38,152 nt of DNA from Bacillota bacterium (GCA_023394035.1 JAEXBK010000122.1:1-38152); one strand, 5' to 3'; shown: positions 1-8,970, numbered from the stretch's first letter. Made by a program: numbers and translations. The notes: a model not told the origin generated them from the letters alone.

Positions 1-1
1 A

Positions 2-754
2 TATACGGGAATTGCAAAAGGACGTATAGTAAATATGTCGCTTTCGGCAGATGATCTCCTCACGATCAAAACCGTCTGCGGCAAGTCGTCAGACGATGAT
101 TTTGATGCAATATGGAAAAGCTACCTTGACTTGGATACGGATTACGGTGAAATCAAAAAAACTCTGTCGGCTGACGATCCTGTAATGAAAAAGGCGATAA
201 GCGGAGGCGAGGGTATCAGGATACTTAAGCAGGATCTTTGGGAAGCTATAGTGGATTTTATAATTTCGCAGAATAACAATATACCGAGAATAAAGGGGTG
301 TATAGAAAATCTCTCCAGATTGTGTGGCGAGCCGCTTGCCTTGGAGGGTACAGACGATATATGCGGTCTTGCTCCTTTTGATATTCCTTCCCCTGAGAAG
401 CTTTCATCTATGACTGTTGAAGAGCTTGCACCTGTCAGGCTCGGCTACAGGGCAAAATACCTTATCGAAACCGGAAGACAGGTATGCGAGAAGGGGCTGC
501 CGAATGATTATGAGGGGCTTGTTCAGCTATGCGGAGTCGGACCGAAGGTGGCAAACTGTATAGCACTTTTCGGCATGGGCATGACGGAGAGCTTCCCGAT
601 AGACGTATGGGTAAAGCGCGTAATGAACGTCATGTACGGCTTTGACGAAGAGGACAAAAAAGGTATGGCCGAGTTTGCAAAGAAATGCTATGGCGAGCTT
701 TCGGGATATGCACAGCAGTACCTGTTTTATTACATAAGAGAGCAAAAAAATTAG
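2..754 (+). CDS. ogg: 8-oxoguanine DNA glycosylase/AP lyase (OGG family), 5' end outside window
   Basis: This is a base-excision repair enzyme of the HhH-GPD superfamily that would remove 8-oxoguanine and nick the abasic site. The hairpin region reads LCGVGPKVANC and is followed by FPIDVW. Counted from the internal Met at position 35, the lysine is residue 171 and the aspartate residue 190. They are 19 apart, the same spacing as catalytic K249 and D268 of human OGG1. The reading frame is open to the window edge, and the residues before that Met (YTGIAKGRIVN) resemble the end of the OGG N-terminal domain. The gene therefore starts outside the window and position 35 is not its start. It ends just before the groE promoter. 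The family call is confident; substrate preference is inferred. Confidence 0.88.
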   Translation, partial: YTGIAKGRIVNMSLSADDLLTIKTVCGKSSDDDFDAIWKSYLDLDTDYGEIKKTLSADDPVMKKAISGGEGIRILKQDLWEAIVDFIISQNNNIPRIKGCIENLSRLCGEPLALEGTDDICGLAPFDIPSPEKLSSMTVEELAPVRLGYRAKYLIETGRQVCEKGLPNDYEGLVQLCGVGPKVANCIALFGMGMTESFPIDVWVKRVMNVMYGFDEEDKKGMAEFAKKCYGELSGYAQQYLFYYIREQKN

Positions 755-763
755 GAAATACTA

Positions 764-792
764 TTGACATTGTATGGGTAAGGTCATACAAT
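764..792 (+). promoter_or_regulatory. groESL promoter
   Basis: TTGACA at 764-769 and TACAAT at 787-792 are separated by 17 bases, close to the sigma-A consensus. The promoter lies between the glycosylase gene and CIRCE, so the repressor site falls over or just after the transcription start. Confidence 0.9.
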
Positions 793-803
793 AAGTAATG
801 TGG

Positions 804-830
804 TTAGCACTCATGCATATAGAGTGCTAA
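804..830 (+). promoter_or_regulatory. CIRCE operator (HrcA binding site)
   Basis: TTAGCACTC at 804-812 and GAGTGCTAA at 822-830 form a perfect 9-base inverted repeat with a 9-base spacer, exactly the CIRCE consensus. HrcA is the known repressor at such sites and is released when GroEL is titrated by unfolded protein. The site sits directly downstream of the groE -10 box. The hrcA gene is not in this window. Confidence 0.97.
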
Positions 831-875
831 CAGATGAACGGTCAAATAATAATTTACATATCAGGAGGTAATATC

Positions 876-1154
876 ATGAGTATCGGAATCAAACCGCTCG
901 GAAGCAGAGTTTTGATCAAGAAATTGGAAGCGGAAGAGAAAACGCAGGGAGGCATCATCCTTTCAAGCTCCGCAAAGGAAAGACCTCAGATGGCGGAAGT
1001 CATTGCGGTGGGCCCGGGAACTAAGGATGAGCCTATAGAAGTAGCAGTCGGAGACAAGGTCGTATTTTCCAAATACGGCGGAACAGACATCAAATATGAC
1101 GGCGAAGAATACACGATCATGAGCCAGTCGGATATACTTGCGACTGTAAAATAA
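876..1154 (+). CDS. groES: co-chaperonin GroES
   Basis: This 92-residue protein is the heptameric lid of the GroEL folding chamber in the cytoplasm. The start is the ATG at 876, preceded by AGGAGG at 863-868. An upstream in-frame ATG at 834 would add residues unlike the family and lies right after CIRCE, so it is rejected. The sequence begins MSIGIKPLGSRVLIKK and contains the mobile-loop region (EEKTQGGIILSSSAKERPQ) and the VGPG/VGDKV motifs typical of GroES. Length matches the family (about 94). It is the first gene of the CIRCE-controlled operon, 26 bases before groEL. Confidence 0.97.
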   Translation: MSIGIKPLGSRVLIKKLEAEEKTQGGIILSSSAKERPQMAEVIAVGPGTKDEPIEVAVGDKVVFSKYGGTDIKYDGEEYTIMSQSDILATVK

Positions 1155-1180
1155 GAACTTGGTTTTAGGAGGATTACAAA

Positions 1181-2812
1181 ATGGCAAAAGACATTTTTTA
1201 TGGAGAAGATGCCAGAAGGAAGCTTCAGGCAGGCGTAGATAAATTGGCAAACACGGTCAAGATCACACTTGGACCAAAGGGCAGAAACGTTCTTATCAGC
1301 AAGACATACGGTTCACCGCTTATCACCAATGACGGTGTTACAATAGCAAGAGAAATCGAGCTTGAGGATGCAACGGAGAACATGGGCGCTCAGCTCGTCA
1401 AGGAGGTTGCAACAAAGACTAATGATGTGGCAGGTGACGGAACTACGACAGCAACACTTATCGCTCAAATCATAATCAAAGAGGGCTTCAAGAACGTCGC
1501 TGCAGGAGCAAACCCTATGGTGCTCAAGCGCGGAATAGAAGGAGCTGTAGAGGTGGCAGTAGGCGAAATCAAAAAGAATTCGCACAAGGTGGAAACAAAG
1601 GACAGCATTGCTCAGGTAGCGGCTGTTTCGGCATCTGACGAGAAAATCGGCGGACTCATTGCAGAGGCAATGGAAAAGGTAGGCCGCGACGGTGTCATTA
1701 CGGTTGAAGAGTCAAAATCACTCGGAACAGTTCTTGACGTAGTAGAGGGTATGCAGTTTGACAGAGGATATCTCTCGGCTTACATGGTATCGGATACGGA
1801 CAAGATGGAAGCTGTTATAGATAATCCGTACATCCTTATTACAGACAAGAAAATTACAAATATCCAGGAACTCCTTCCACTTCTTGAGCAGATCGTAAAG
1901 CAGGGAAGAAAGCTCCTCGTTATAGCTGAGGACGTAGAGGGCGAAGCACTTGCCACTCTCGTCATCAACAAGCTGAAGGGCATAATTGATGTTGTTGCCG
2001 TAAAGGCTCCGGGATTCGGTGACAGAAGGAAGGCAATGCTCGAGGATATAGCTATCCTTACAGGCGGTACGGTTATCAGCGAAGAAGTCGGATATGATCT
2101 CAAGGAAGCTACCTTGGATCTGCTCGGAACTGCATCAACTGTAAAGGTCAACAAGGATACAACTGTCATCGTAGGCGGTACGGGAGATAAGACGGAAATC
2201 GACAACAGAGTGAGCTCGATAAAGAAGCAGCTCAGCGAAAGCGATTCCGAATTCGACAAAGAAAAGCTCCAGGAAAGACTTGCAAAGCTTTCGGGCGGCG
2301 TTGCTGTCATCAAGGTCGGTGCGGCTACTGAAACGGAACTCAAGGAAAGAAAACTCAGAATTGAGGATGCTCTCAATGCCACAAAGGCAGCCGTTGAAGA
2401 GGGCATCGTTGCAGGCGGCGGTGTTGCAATGGCAAACGCTATCCCTGAGGTATGCAAATATGCAGAGAAGCTCGAAGGCGACGAACGCACCGGCGCAAGA
2501 ATCATATTGAGAGCTCTCGAAGAGCCTGTAAGACAGATTGCGGAAAATGCAGGCTTCGAAGGAAGCGTAGTAGTGGAAGCGGTCAAGAAGCACGAAGCCG
2601 GAATAGGTTTCAATGCGGCAACCGAGCAATATGTCGATATGATCAAGGACGGAATAGTAGACCCTGCAAAGGTTACAAGATCCGCACTCCAGAACGCTGC
2701 ATCAGCTTCGGCAATGCTCCTTACAACGGAAGCCGGTATCGTTGACATCAAGGAAGAAAATCCTGCAGCAGCAATGCCTCCGGGAGGCATGGGCGGCATG
2801 GGAATGATGTAG
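1181..2812 (+). CDS. groEL: chaperonin GroEL
   Basis: This 543-residue protein is the ATP-driven 60-kDa chaperonin that folds cytosolic proteins with GroES. The start ATG follows the ribosome-binding site TAGGAGG. The protein has the expected N-terminus (MAKDIFYGEDARRKL), the nucleotide-binding TLGPKGRNV and AGDGTTTAT motifs, the apical-domain segment with PGFGDRR, and the C-terminal Gly-Met tail ending GGMGGMGMM. Its length is standard. It is co-transcribed with groES under CIRCE control and ends at a hairpin terminator. Long open frames on the opposite strand here are shadows of its codon bias. Confidence 0.98.
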   Translation: MAKDIFYGEDARRKLQAGVDKLANTVKITLGPKGRNVLISKTYGSPLITNDGVTIAREIELEDATENMGAQLVKEVATKTNDVAGDGTTTATLIAQIIIKEGFKNVAAGANPMVLKRGIEGAVEVAVGEIKKNSHKVETKDSIAQVAAVSASDEKIGGLIAEAMEKVGRDGVITVEESKSLGTVLDVVEGMQFDRGYLSAYMVSDTDKMEAVIDNPYILITDKKITNIQELLPLLEQIVKQGRKLLVIAEDVEGEALATLVINKLKGIIDVVAVKAPGFGDRRKAMLEDIAILTGGTVISEEVGYDLKEATLDLLGTASTVKVNKDTTVIVGGTGDKTEIDNRVSSIKKQLSESDSEFDKEKLQERLAKLSGGVAVIKVGAATETELKERKLRIEDALNATKAAVEEGIVAGGGVAMANAIPEVCKYAEKLEGDERTGARIILRALEEPVRQIAENAGFEGSVVVEAVKKHEAGIGFNAATEQYVDMIKDGIVDPAKVTRSALQNAASASAMLLTTEAGIVDIKEENPAAAMPPGGMGGMGMM

Positions 2813-2840
2813 GAAACACATTCTCAATCGACAAAATTAC

Positions 2841-2874
2841 AAAAGCGCATCTTCACAAAGAGGGTGCGCTTTTT
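2841..2874 (+). terminator. groESL rho-independent terminator
   Basis: AAAAGCGCA (2841-2849) pairs with TGCGCTTTT (2865-2873), ending in a T run. It lies between groEL and the convergent helicase gene. The A-rich left arm would also give U residues on the minus strand, so it may serve both directions. Confidence 0.85.
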
Positions 2875-2890
2875 GAAATGTTACATGAGT

Positions 2891-5044
2891 CTATATTTCT
2901 TCTAATTTAGCTTTCCATGAAATTTCACGAGTCGTATCCAGACTGTCGAACTGTATGAGATATGTGCAGGAATTCATGTTGATTTCGGTTATTGAGCCTT
3001 CACCGAATATCATGTGACGAACCCTCGCTCCTATTCTGAGAAGATCGTCGGGGTCGTTGATGCGAAGGAATCTGTCACCAAGTTCAATACTTCTTTTTGC
3101 GTTTTGGATAAGCGTATCAGACGGCTTATGCGTGAAATCGAGCAGCCTTTCGTCTATATCGAGAAGAAATCTCGAAGGATATTTCGGCGATCCGTCAAAG
3201 CCGCGACCTTCCGATGTCGTAAGGAAAAGCTCTTTTTCGGCTCTTGTCATGGCAACGAAGGCAAGGCGTCTTTCTTCTTCCATGCCGGCAAGAGTAACCG
3301 TCTTACGCACAGGGAATGAACCTTCGGCCAGACAGCAAAGGAAGACGTTAGGGAACTCCAGGCCCTTGGCTGCATGTACGGTCATCATCTTTATCTTATC
3401 GCCATAAGCGTCTGCGTCTTCGTTTGTAAACATTGCGACATGTGACAGGTAATATCCGAGATCGCATTCTTCGCCGCTTGAGGTTTCAAAATCGAATATT
3501 GACTGCTTAAGCTCTGCAAGATTATCGAGCCGTTCCTGATTGCCTTCTGTACGCAGCATTCTTTCGTAGCCGCTTCTGTCCATGAGAGCGGACAAGACAT
3601 CGGAGATAGGAACCCCGTACATTGATGCCGAAAAAGATTCGATGAGATCTATGAACTCGATAGCACCGGTAGACTTGAATGTTTCCTCTTCGCAGCACAG
3701 CTTAAGGGCTTCAAACAGCGTGCATCTGTGGGATTCAGCAAAATCCTTTAGATAAGCGATTCTCTTTTTGCCGATATTGCGCTTAGGCTGATTTACCGTT
3801 CTGAGAAATGACAGGTCATCGCGGTAAGAAATCATTCTGAGATATGATAAAGCGTCCTTTATTTCGGCGCGATCAAAGAAGCCGACGCCGCTGTATATCT
3901 TATACGGAAGCTTTCTCTCTATAAAAACTTCTTCGAGACTACGACTCATGTAGTGCGCTCTGTACAGTATAGCGATGTCTCTGTATGACACGCCGGATGC
4001 AGCGAGCTCTGAAATCTTATCGGCAATCCAGACCGCCTCCTCGTGAGGATCTGCGGCGTAGTGGCAAAGCGGCTTATTGCCGGAGCTTCCCATAGCCTTT
4101 ATATCCTTCTTGATTCTGTCCTTGTTGTTGGATATGAGGGAATTGCACGCAGCCACTATTTCCGGAGTGGAACGATAGTTCTCCATCATCATGATAGTTT
4201 TGGTTTCCGGGAAATCTCTGTCAAAATTCATAAGGAACTTCGTATTTGCACCGCGCCATGTGTATATTGTCTGATCGGGGTCTCCGACTATGAACAGATT
4301 TCTGTGATAACCGCAAAGCACGCGCATCAGCTGATACTGGAGTTCGTCGATGTCCTGAAACTCATCGATCATTATATATTCGAGGCGCTGCTGCCATTTA
4401 TGCTTTACATCCCGATCCTGCTGAAATATATACAGCGTAAATTTGATAAGGTCGTTATAGTCGAGTGCAAAGCATTTTTTCGCATGATAAAGATATCCGT
4501 AAAAAATTATATCAGCTACATCAGAGGATGCGCTGTATTTTTCTTTCAGGTGGTCAAGCGACATATTTATTACATCGAGATAGTAATCAGGCTCGCTTAG
4601 AAGCTTTTTTATTTCGATCATGTCGCGGGCACGGGAAAAAGTCATGTCGGAAAGCGTCAGACCGCGTTCCTCGTAGATTATAGACAGAATATCATCTATA
4701 TCGGAATTATCGAGAACGAGGAAGCTCTTCGGATATTTTACGACATAGCTGTCCTCCTGAAGCACGGAAACGCAAAATCCGTGAAATGTATTGATGTAGC
4801 CCGTATCGCTGTCTCCGGTAAGATTGTGTATACGCTGCTTCATCTCCCCTGCAGCCTTGTTCGTAAATGTAACGCAGAGAATATGCCCCGGCATTATTCC
4901 GCCGTAATTGACAAGATATGCAAACCTGTGTGCAAGAGCCTTTGTTTTTCCCGAGCCTGCTCCCGCAATAACACGTATGATTCCTTCAGTCGTTGTGACT
5001 GCAAGCCTCTGAGACTCATTAAGCCCATAGAGAATATCCTGCAT
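2891..5044 (-). CDS. UvrD/PcrA-type ATP-dependent DNA helicase (SF1A)
   Basis: This 717-residue superfamily 1 helicase would move 3'-5' on single-stranded DNA in repair or replication restart. The start at 5044 follows AGGAGG at 5051-5056 (complement); a longer frame from 5074 lacks a ribosome site. Visible motifs are Walker A AGAGSGKT (lysine near residue 33), motif II DEFQDI, motif III GDPDQTIYTWRG, motif V TVHAAKGLEFPNVF and motif VI AFVAMTRAEKEL. The C-terminus (GARVRHMIFGEGSITEI) resembles the small Tudor-like domain of PcrA. Length fits PcrA/UvrD/YjcD relatives. Which paralogue it is cannot be decided without comparing the whole genome, so no symbol is given. Confidence 0.93.
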   Translation of the reverse strand: MQDILYGLNESQRLAVTTTEGIIRVIAGAGSGKTKALAHRFAYLVNYGGIMPGHILCVTFTNKAAGEMKQRIHNLTGDSDTGYINTFHGFCVSVLQEDSYVVKYPKSFLVLDNSDIDDILSIIYEERGLTLSDMTFSRARDMIEIKKLLSEPDYYLDVINMSLDHLKEKYSASSDVADIIFYGYLYHAKKCFALDYNDLIKFTLYIFQQDRDVKHKWQQRLEYIMIDEFQDIDELQYQLMRVLCGYHRNLFIVGDPDQTIYTWRGANTKFLMNFDRDFPETKTIMMMENYRSTPEIVAACNSLISNNKDRIKKDIKAMGSSGNKPLCHYAADPHEEAVWIADKISELAASGVSYRDIAILYRAHYMSRSLEEVFIERKLPYKIYSGVGFFDRAEIKDALSYLRMISYRDDLSFLRTVNQPKRNIGKKRIAYLKDFAESHRCTLFEALKLCCEEETFKSTGAIEFIDLIESFSASMYGVPISDVLSALMDRSGYERMLRTEGNQERLDNLAELKQSIFDFETSSGEECDLGYYLSHVAMFTNEDADAYGDKIKMMTVHAAKGLEFPNVFLCCLAEGSFPVRKTVTLAGMEEERRLAFVAMTRAEKELFLTTSEGRGFDGSPKYPSRFLLDIDERLLDFTHKPSDTLIQNAKRSIELGDRFLRINDPDDLLRIGARVRHMIFGEGSITEINMNSCTYLIQFDSLDTTREISWKAKLEEI

Positions 5045-5088
5045 AATAAACCTCCTAAGATGATAAAAACGCACAAATGTTTGATTTT

Positions 5089-5116
5089 ATTATATCAAAA
5101 CCGTCGCGCATTGCAA
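5089..5116 (-). promoter_or_regulatory. helicase promoter
   Basis: On the minus strand, TTGCAA (5111-5116) and TATAAT (5089-5094) are 16 bases apart. The predicted start is about 38 bases upstream of the helicase ATG, leaving room for its ribosome-binding site. Confidence 0.6.
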
Positions 5117-5144
5117 TAAAAACAATCCTATCGGGTTTTCAGAC

Positions 5145-5173
5145 TTGAGGGAAGCGCGATGAAATGATAGAAT
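5145..5173 (+). promoter_or_regulatory. azlC promoter, apparently leaderless
   Basis: TTGAGG (5145-5150) and TAGAAT (5168-5173) are 17 bases apart. The -10 box ends only 6 bases before the azlC ATG at 5180, so transcription would begin at or next to the start codon. No Shine-Dalgarno sequence precedes that ATG. Confidence 0.5.
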
Positions 5174-5179
5174 TGAATT

Positions 5180-5863
5180 ATGAAAAAAGAGTTATTCAGA
5201 AGAGTTTTTTTGAGAACCATACCTATTATGACGGGATACCTCGTCTTGGGTTTCGGATTCGGCATATTGCTTGCAAAAGCAGGATACGGAGTCGGCTGGG
5301 CATTTTTGATGAGTCTGACCGCTTATTCGGGTACGATGCAGTATGTCGGCGTTGACCTCATAAGCACGGGTGCTTCGTTTATAACGACGGCGGTGATGGC
5401 GCTCGGAATCAATGCGAGATATATGTTCTACGGACTGTCAATGATCGATAAATTCAAGGGAACGGGAATCAAGAAGCCCTTCCTTATATTCGGTCTGACG
5501 GACGAGAATTACGCGCTTATTTGCGCATCCGAGCCGCCGAGAGGGAGCAATCCGATATCCTATATCCTCCTTATAGAAGTCCTCGACCATTTTTACTGGA
5601 TTGTAGGAGGCATAGCCGGAAATCTTGTAGGCATGAATGCGACCTTTGATACGCGCGGAATAGAATTTGTAATGACTGCGCTTTTTGTCACGGTTTTTGT
5701 CGATCAGTGGAGAGAAGAGAAAAATCATATTCCGGCAATCTCCGGCATATTGATTTCGGTATTTTTCCTTATCGTGCTCGGACCGGGCAAATTTATAGTA
5801 CCGTCGATGATAGCTATAGTAATCACACTTCAGATTTTCAGGAGGCGTATAGATGAACAGTAA
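5180..5863 (+). CDS. azlC: AzlC family branched-chain amino-acid exporter, large subunit
   Basis: This 227-residue inner-membrane protein forms, with AzlD, a two-component exporter that in known members expels branched-chain amino acids or their analogues. The N-terminal segment (IPIMTGYLVLGFGFGILLAKAGYG) and LTAYSGTMQYVGVDL are characteristic of AzlC. Several hydrophobic helices cover most of its length. The ATG at 5180 has no clear ribosome site and lies just past a -10 box. The stop overlaps the azlD start by 11 bases, as is usual for this pair. The exact substrate is not visible. Confidence 0.9.
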   Translation: MKKELFRRVFLRTIPIMTGYLVLGFGFGILLAKAGYGVGWAFLMSLTAYSGTMQYVGVDLISTGASFITTAVMALGINARYMFYGLSMIDKFKGTGIKKPFLIFGLTDENYALICASEPPRGSNPISYILLIEVLDHFYWIVGGIAGNLVGMNATFDTRGIEFVMTALFVTVFVDQWREEKNHIPAISGILISVFFLIVLGPGKFIVPSMIAIVITLQIFRRRIDEQ

Positions 5864-6179
5864 TTTACATGCGCTTCTTTTGATTCTTCTTATGGGAGCG
5901 ATAATATTCGGCCTAAGGTGTATGCCGTTTATAATTTTCAGCGGCAGAAAGACGCCTAAGGTAATAGCATATACGGGTAAGTACCTGCCGTTTGCAATAA
6001 TGGGTATGCTCCTCGTATACTGCCTTAAGGATACTCATATAATAAGTGCGCCGTACGGTATACCTGAAATCATAGCTCTTGCAGTTACGGCAGGACTTCA
6101 GATCTGGAAGAAAAAGAGCCTGCTCTCTATCATAGCAGGCACTCTTACGTATATGTTGCTTATGCAGCTAATTTTTTGA
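5853..6179 (+). CDS. azlD: AzlD family branched-chain amino-acid exporter, small subunit
   Basis: This 108-residue membrane protein has about four hydrophobic segments and the AzlD-typical stretch GLRCMPFIIFSGRKTPKVIAYTGKYLPFAIMGMLLVY. AGGAGG inside the end of azlC precedes its ATG. It is translationally coupled to azlC. Its last 12 bases overlap the end of the convergent MATE gene, so the two transcription units share coding DNA at their 3' ends and no terminator separates them. Confidence 0.9.
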   Translation: MNSNLHALLLILLMGAIIFGLRCMPFIIFSGRKTPKVIAYTGKYLPFAIMGMLLVYCLKDTHIISAPYGIPEIIALAVTAGLQIWKKKSLLSIIAGTLTYMLLMQLIF

Positions 6180-7475
6180 TGTTTTGCGTCTAAGCGGTTT
6201 TATTGCATATTTGATGAGCAGCATGACAGCAACTGCAAATGCCATGGCTTCGGACGCGGTAAGCGCAAACCATATGGAGTCTCCGGCAAAGCTCCTGAAT
6301 ACCAGCATTACGATAGTAATTGATACAGGCGTTCGGAGAAGCGATATGAAAAAAGCGGTCTTACCATTCGATAGGCTTGCGAACAGCGTGATGATAAGCA
6401 CATTACATCCTACGAAAAGATAAGCGGTTGAATACTTTGAAAGGGCGACAATCGCTTTTTCCTTTAGGGCGTAGTCCGATTCGAGGAACAAATCAACGAC
6501 CGGCTCGGCCCAGAACCTGGCGATAAATATAAAGAGCATGCTGACTGCAAGTATGAATATAAAGCCGCCGGCAATATGATTTCTTATCTTTTTGTATGCA
6601 CCCTTGCCGTAATCAAAGCTGAAAAGAGGTGCGAGTCCCTGTGCGATTCCTGACATTGTAACAGAAGCAAAGGACGATACATAGGAGATCGTGGCGTAGA
6701 TTATTACGCCCTCCTGACCGATGATGCTCAGCAAAGTCGTATTAAATAGAAATACGATGTAGCCGAGAGATATTTCGGTAACTGCATCTCCTGCCCCGAG
6801 CGGAATTATTTTTTTTAGGCATGACAAATCTATCTTGCCGACAAAGCCTATTCGCCCGCGTCCGCGGAGGAAGTGGCATAGCATGAGCAGGGCGGAAACG
6901 ATCTGTGCGATTCCGGTTGCGAGTCCGGCTCCGAATACCCCCATCTGCATAGGCACGATAAATATATAGTCTAAAACGATGTTTGTAACCGCCGCAAGAA
7001 ATACGGATATTGCGGATATATGAGGGAAGCCGTCGACCTTAACGAGCACCTCCAGCTGATATGTAGTCATAAAGAATACGGCAAACGGAGCGATTACTGA
7101 CAGGTATTCCCTGACGGATGAAGCCGTAAGCTCGCTTGCACCGAGCAGATAAATTATTTTGTCTACAGAAGCGTAGACTATGATAGAATATATGATACCT
7201 ATGGCTATGAGACTTACGAAGCATGTAGAAAATATTTCGTTTGCCCTTTTTCTCTCGCCTTTTCCGAGGTGAAATCCGACTCTTGCCTGCGTACCTATGC
7301 TGAACAGGATTCCTATTGCGAAAAAGCTTGTGATGACAGGCATTGCTATGTTGACGGCTGAAAATTCGTTTTCTCCTATATAGTTGGCAACAAAATATCC
7401 ATCAACCATCGTGTATAGGGCGAAGACCCACATGGATAGAATAGAAGAAAGAGTAAATTTTAAAAAGCGTTTCAT
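6168..7475 (-). CDS. MATE family multidrug/cation antiporter
   Basis: This 435-residue integral membrane protein has about 12 predicted helices in two repeated halves, as in multidrug and toxin extrusion exporters that use an Na+ or H+ gradient. Family signs are MWVFALYTMVDGYFVANYIGE near the N-terminus, followed by MPVITSFFAIGILFSIGTQARVG. The start ATG at 7475 has AAGGAG about 17 bases upstream, a long spacing, but no better start is seen. A TATACT -10 box lies just upstream. The gene converges on azlD and overlaps it by 12 bases. The substrate cannot be read from the sequence. Confidence 0.9.
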   Translation of the reverse strand: MKRFLKFTLSSILSMWVFALYTMVDGYFVANYIGENEFSAVNIAMPVITSFFAIGILFSIGTQARVGFHLGKGERKRANEIFSTCFVSLIAIGIIYSIIVYASVDKIIYLLGASELTASSVREYLSVIAPFAVFFMTTYQLEVLVKVDGFPHISAISVFLAAVTNIVLDYIFIVPMQMGVFGAGLATGIAQIVSALLMLCHFLRGRGRIGFVGKIDLSCLKKIIPLGAGDAVTEISLGYIVFLFNTTLLSIIGQEGVIIYATISYVSSFASVTMSGIAQGLAPLFSFDYGKGAYKKIRNHIAGGFIFILAVSMLFIFIARFWAEPVVDLFLESDYALKEKAIVALSKYSTAYLFVGCNVLIITLFASLSNGKTAFFISLLRTPVSITIVMLVFRSFAGDSIWFALTASEAMAFAVAVMLLIKYAIKPLRRKTSKN

Positions 7476-7507
7476 TTTATATCGTCTATTAACTCCTTAT
7501 GAATAAA

Positions 7508-7513
7508 AGTATA
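7508..7513 (-). promoter_or_regulatory. -10 box for the MATE gene
   Basis: TATACT on the minus strand. The matching -35 is weak (TGGACA about 18 bases upstream). It fits a short leader carrying AAGGAG. Confidence 0.45.
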
Positions 7514-7562
7514 ACATATTAAACAGTATTTTGTCCAAAAAGTTAGCAAAAATAACAAAAAC

Positions 7563-7592
7563 TTGAATGTTTATGCGAACAGAAAGTATAAT
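7563..7592 (+). promoter_or_regulatory. cca promoter, apparently leaderless
   Basis: TTGAAT (7563-7568) and a perfect TATAAT (7587-7592) are 18 bases apart. The -10 box ends 6 bases before the ATG at 7599, so the mRNA would start at or beside the start codon. No purine-rich ribosome site is present. Confidence 0.6.
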
Positions 7593-7598
7593 ATATCA

Positions 7599-8945
7599 AT
7601 GGAAAAGATATTTTTAGAAGAAAAAATCAAAAAAATGATTTCCGAGCTTAAGGCTTTCGGGTATGATGCGTATGCAGTCGGTGGATGTGTGCGCGATTTT
7701 TTGATGGGACTCGAACCGTCTGATGTTGATATTACGACTTCGGCAAGTCCCGAGGATGTTAAACGCATATTTTCGAGCTACAGCGTAATCCCCACCGGAG
7801 AAAAACACGGAACCGTTACCGTGGTAATAGACGGTGAAAATATTGAGGTAACGACTTTTAGAACAGAATCAACATACAGCGACCACAGACACCCTGACAA
7901 AATCGAATTCGCATCAAGCGTCGAAGAGGATCTCTCTCGCCGCGATTTTACTATAAATGCGATGGCGTATAACGATGATCGCGGACTGGTGGATCCTTTT
8001 TCAGGCAAAGATGATATAGAAAAAAAGATAATAAGAGCTGTCGGCAATCCCGATGAAAGATTTAAGGAGGATGCCTTAAGGATTCTGAGAGCACTCAGAT
8101 TTTCGTCAAAATTGGGATTCGGTATAGAAGAAAAAACAGAAACGGCAATGCGCAGGCAGAAGCGGCTTTTGCTCTCGGTCAGTGCCGAGAGAGTGTATTC
8201 GGAGCTGATGCGTATTTTGTGCGGAGCTGCTGCCGTAGAGGTTCTGAGAAGCTACCACGATATCATAGGCGAGGTGCTTCCCGAAATAGTGCCTATGGTA
8301 GGCTTTGATCAAAATAACAGACATCATATCTACGATGTATTTGAGCATACGCTTCACGCTGTGGCGGCAGCACCTAAGACCCCTATTCTTCGTATGGCGG
8401 CGCTTCTTCACGATTGCGGCAAGCCTGATACCTACAAGGTGGATGAGCTTGGCGAAGGTCATTTTGACGGTCATGCATCAAAGAGTGCGGAAAAGGCGGA
8501 TTTGATACTTAGGCGTTTTCATGCAGACAATGAAACGAGATATAAGATAACGGAGCTTATCAGGCTGCACGGCAGAGAGATACTTCCTACGAAGCGTGCT
8601 GTCAAGCGTGCGCTGAACAAGATAGGCGAAGAGCTTTTCTTCATGCTGCTTGATCTCAAAAATGCCGATGACTCCGCAAAGCTGCCCGAATATACGAAGC
8701 GGCGAGAAGAAACGGAGGTTATACGAGGCATCGCAAAGGAAATCGTGGACGGCAGGGAATGTTATTCTAAGACAATGCTTGCTGTAAACGGGAATGACCT
8801 TAAGCTGATAGGGATGAATGAGGGAAAAGAGATAGGAGATATGTTGAAAAAACTGCTTCTTGATGTCATAGACGGAGAGACGGAAAATGATAAAGAAAAG
8901 CTTATTATGCGAGCAAAAGAGATTTACAAAGCTACAGCACCGTGA
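7599..8945 (+). CDS. cca: CCA tRNA nucleotidyltransferase with HD domain
   Basis: This 448-residue class II nucleotidyltransferase would add or repair the 3'-CCA end of tRNAs. The start at 7599 gives the standard N-terminus; an in-frame ATG at 7563 coincides with the -35 box and is rejected. Features in order are YAVGGCVRD with catalytic DVD at 42-44, the SRRDFTINAM motif, NPDERFKEDALRILRALRF (template and RNA-binding motifs), and an HD hydrolase domain (HD at 271-272 in LLHDCGKP). A tRNA-Ala gene lies 25 bases downstream and may share its transcript. Some clostridial relatives split the C-adding and A-adding steps between two enzymes, which is not resolved here. Confidence 0.93.
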   Translation: MEKIFLEEKIKKMISELKAFGYDAYAVGGCVRDFLMGLEPSDVDITTSASPEDVKRIFSSYSVIPTGEKHGTVTVVIDGENIEVTTFRTESTYSDHRHPDKIEFASSVEEDLSRRDFTINAMAYNDDRGLVDPFSGKDDIEKKIIRAVGNPDERFKEDALRILRALRFSSKLGFGIEEKTETAMRRQKRLLLSVSAERVYSELMRILCGAAAVEVLRSYHDIIGEVLPEIVPMVGFDQNNRHHIYDVFEHTLHAVAAAPKTPILRMAALLHDCGKPDTYKVDELGEGHFDGHASKSAEKADLILRRFHADNETRYKITELIRLHGREILPTKRAVKRALNKIGEELFFMLLDLKNADDSAKLPEYTKRREETEVIRGIAKEIVDGRECYSKTMLAVNGNDLKLIGMNEGKEIGDMLKKLLLDVIDGETENDKEKLIMRAKEIYKATAP

Positions 8946-8970
8946 TAAAATAAGAGGCAAAGAAAATCCC

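Noticed and set aside
834..875. Upstream in-frame start for groES
   Set aside because: It lies just behind CIRCE without a ribosome site and adds 14 residues not found in GroES; the ATG at 876 has AGGAGG.
1780..2799. 339-codon open frame antisense to groEL
   Set aside because: It is a shadow of groEL codon bias; its translation is serine/proline-rich with no recognisable domain, and it has no ribosome site.
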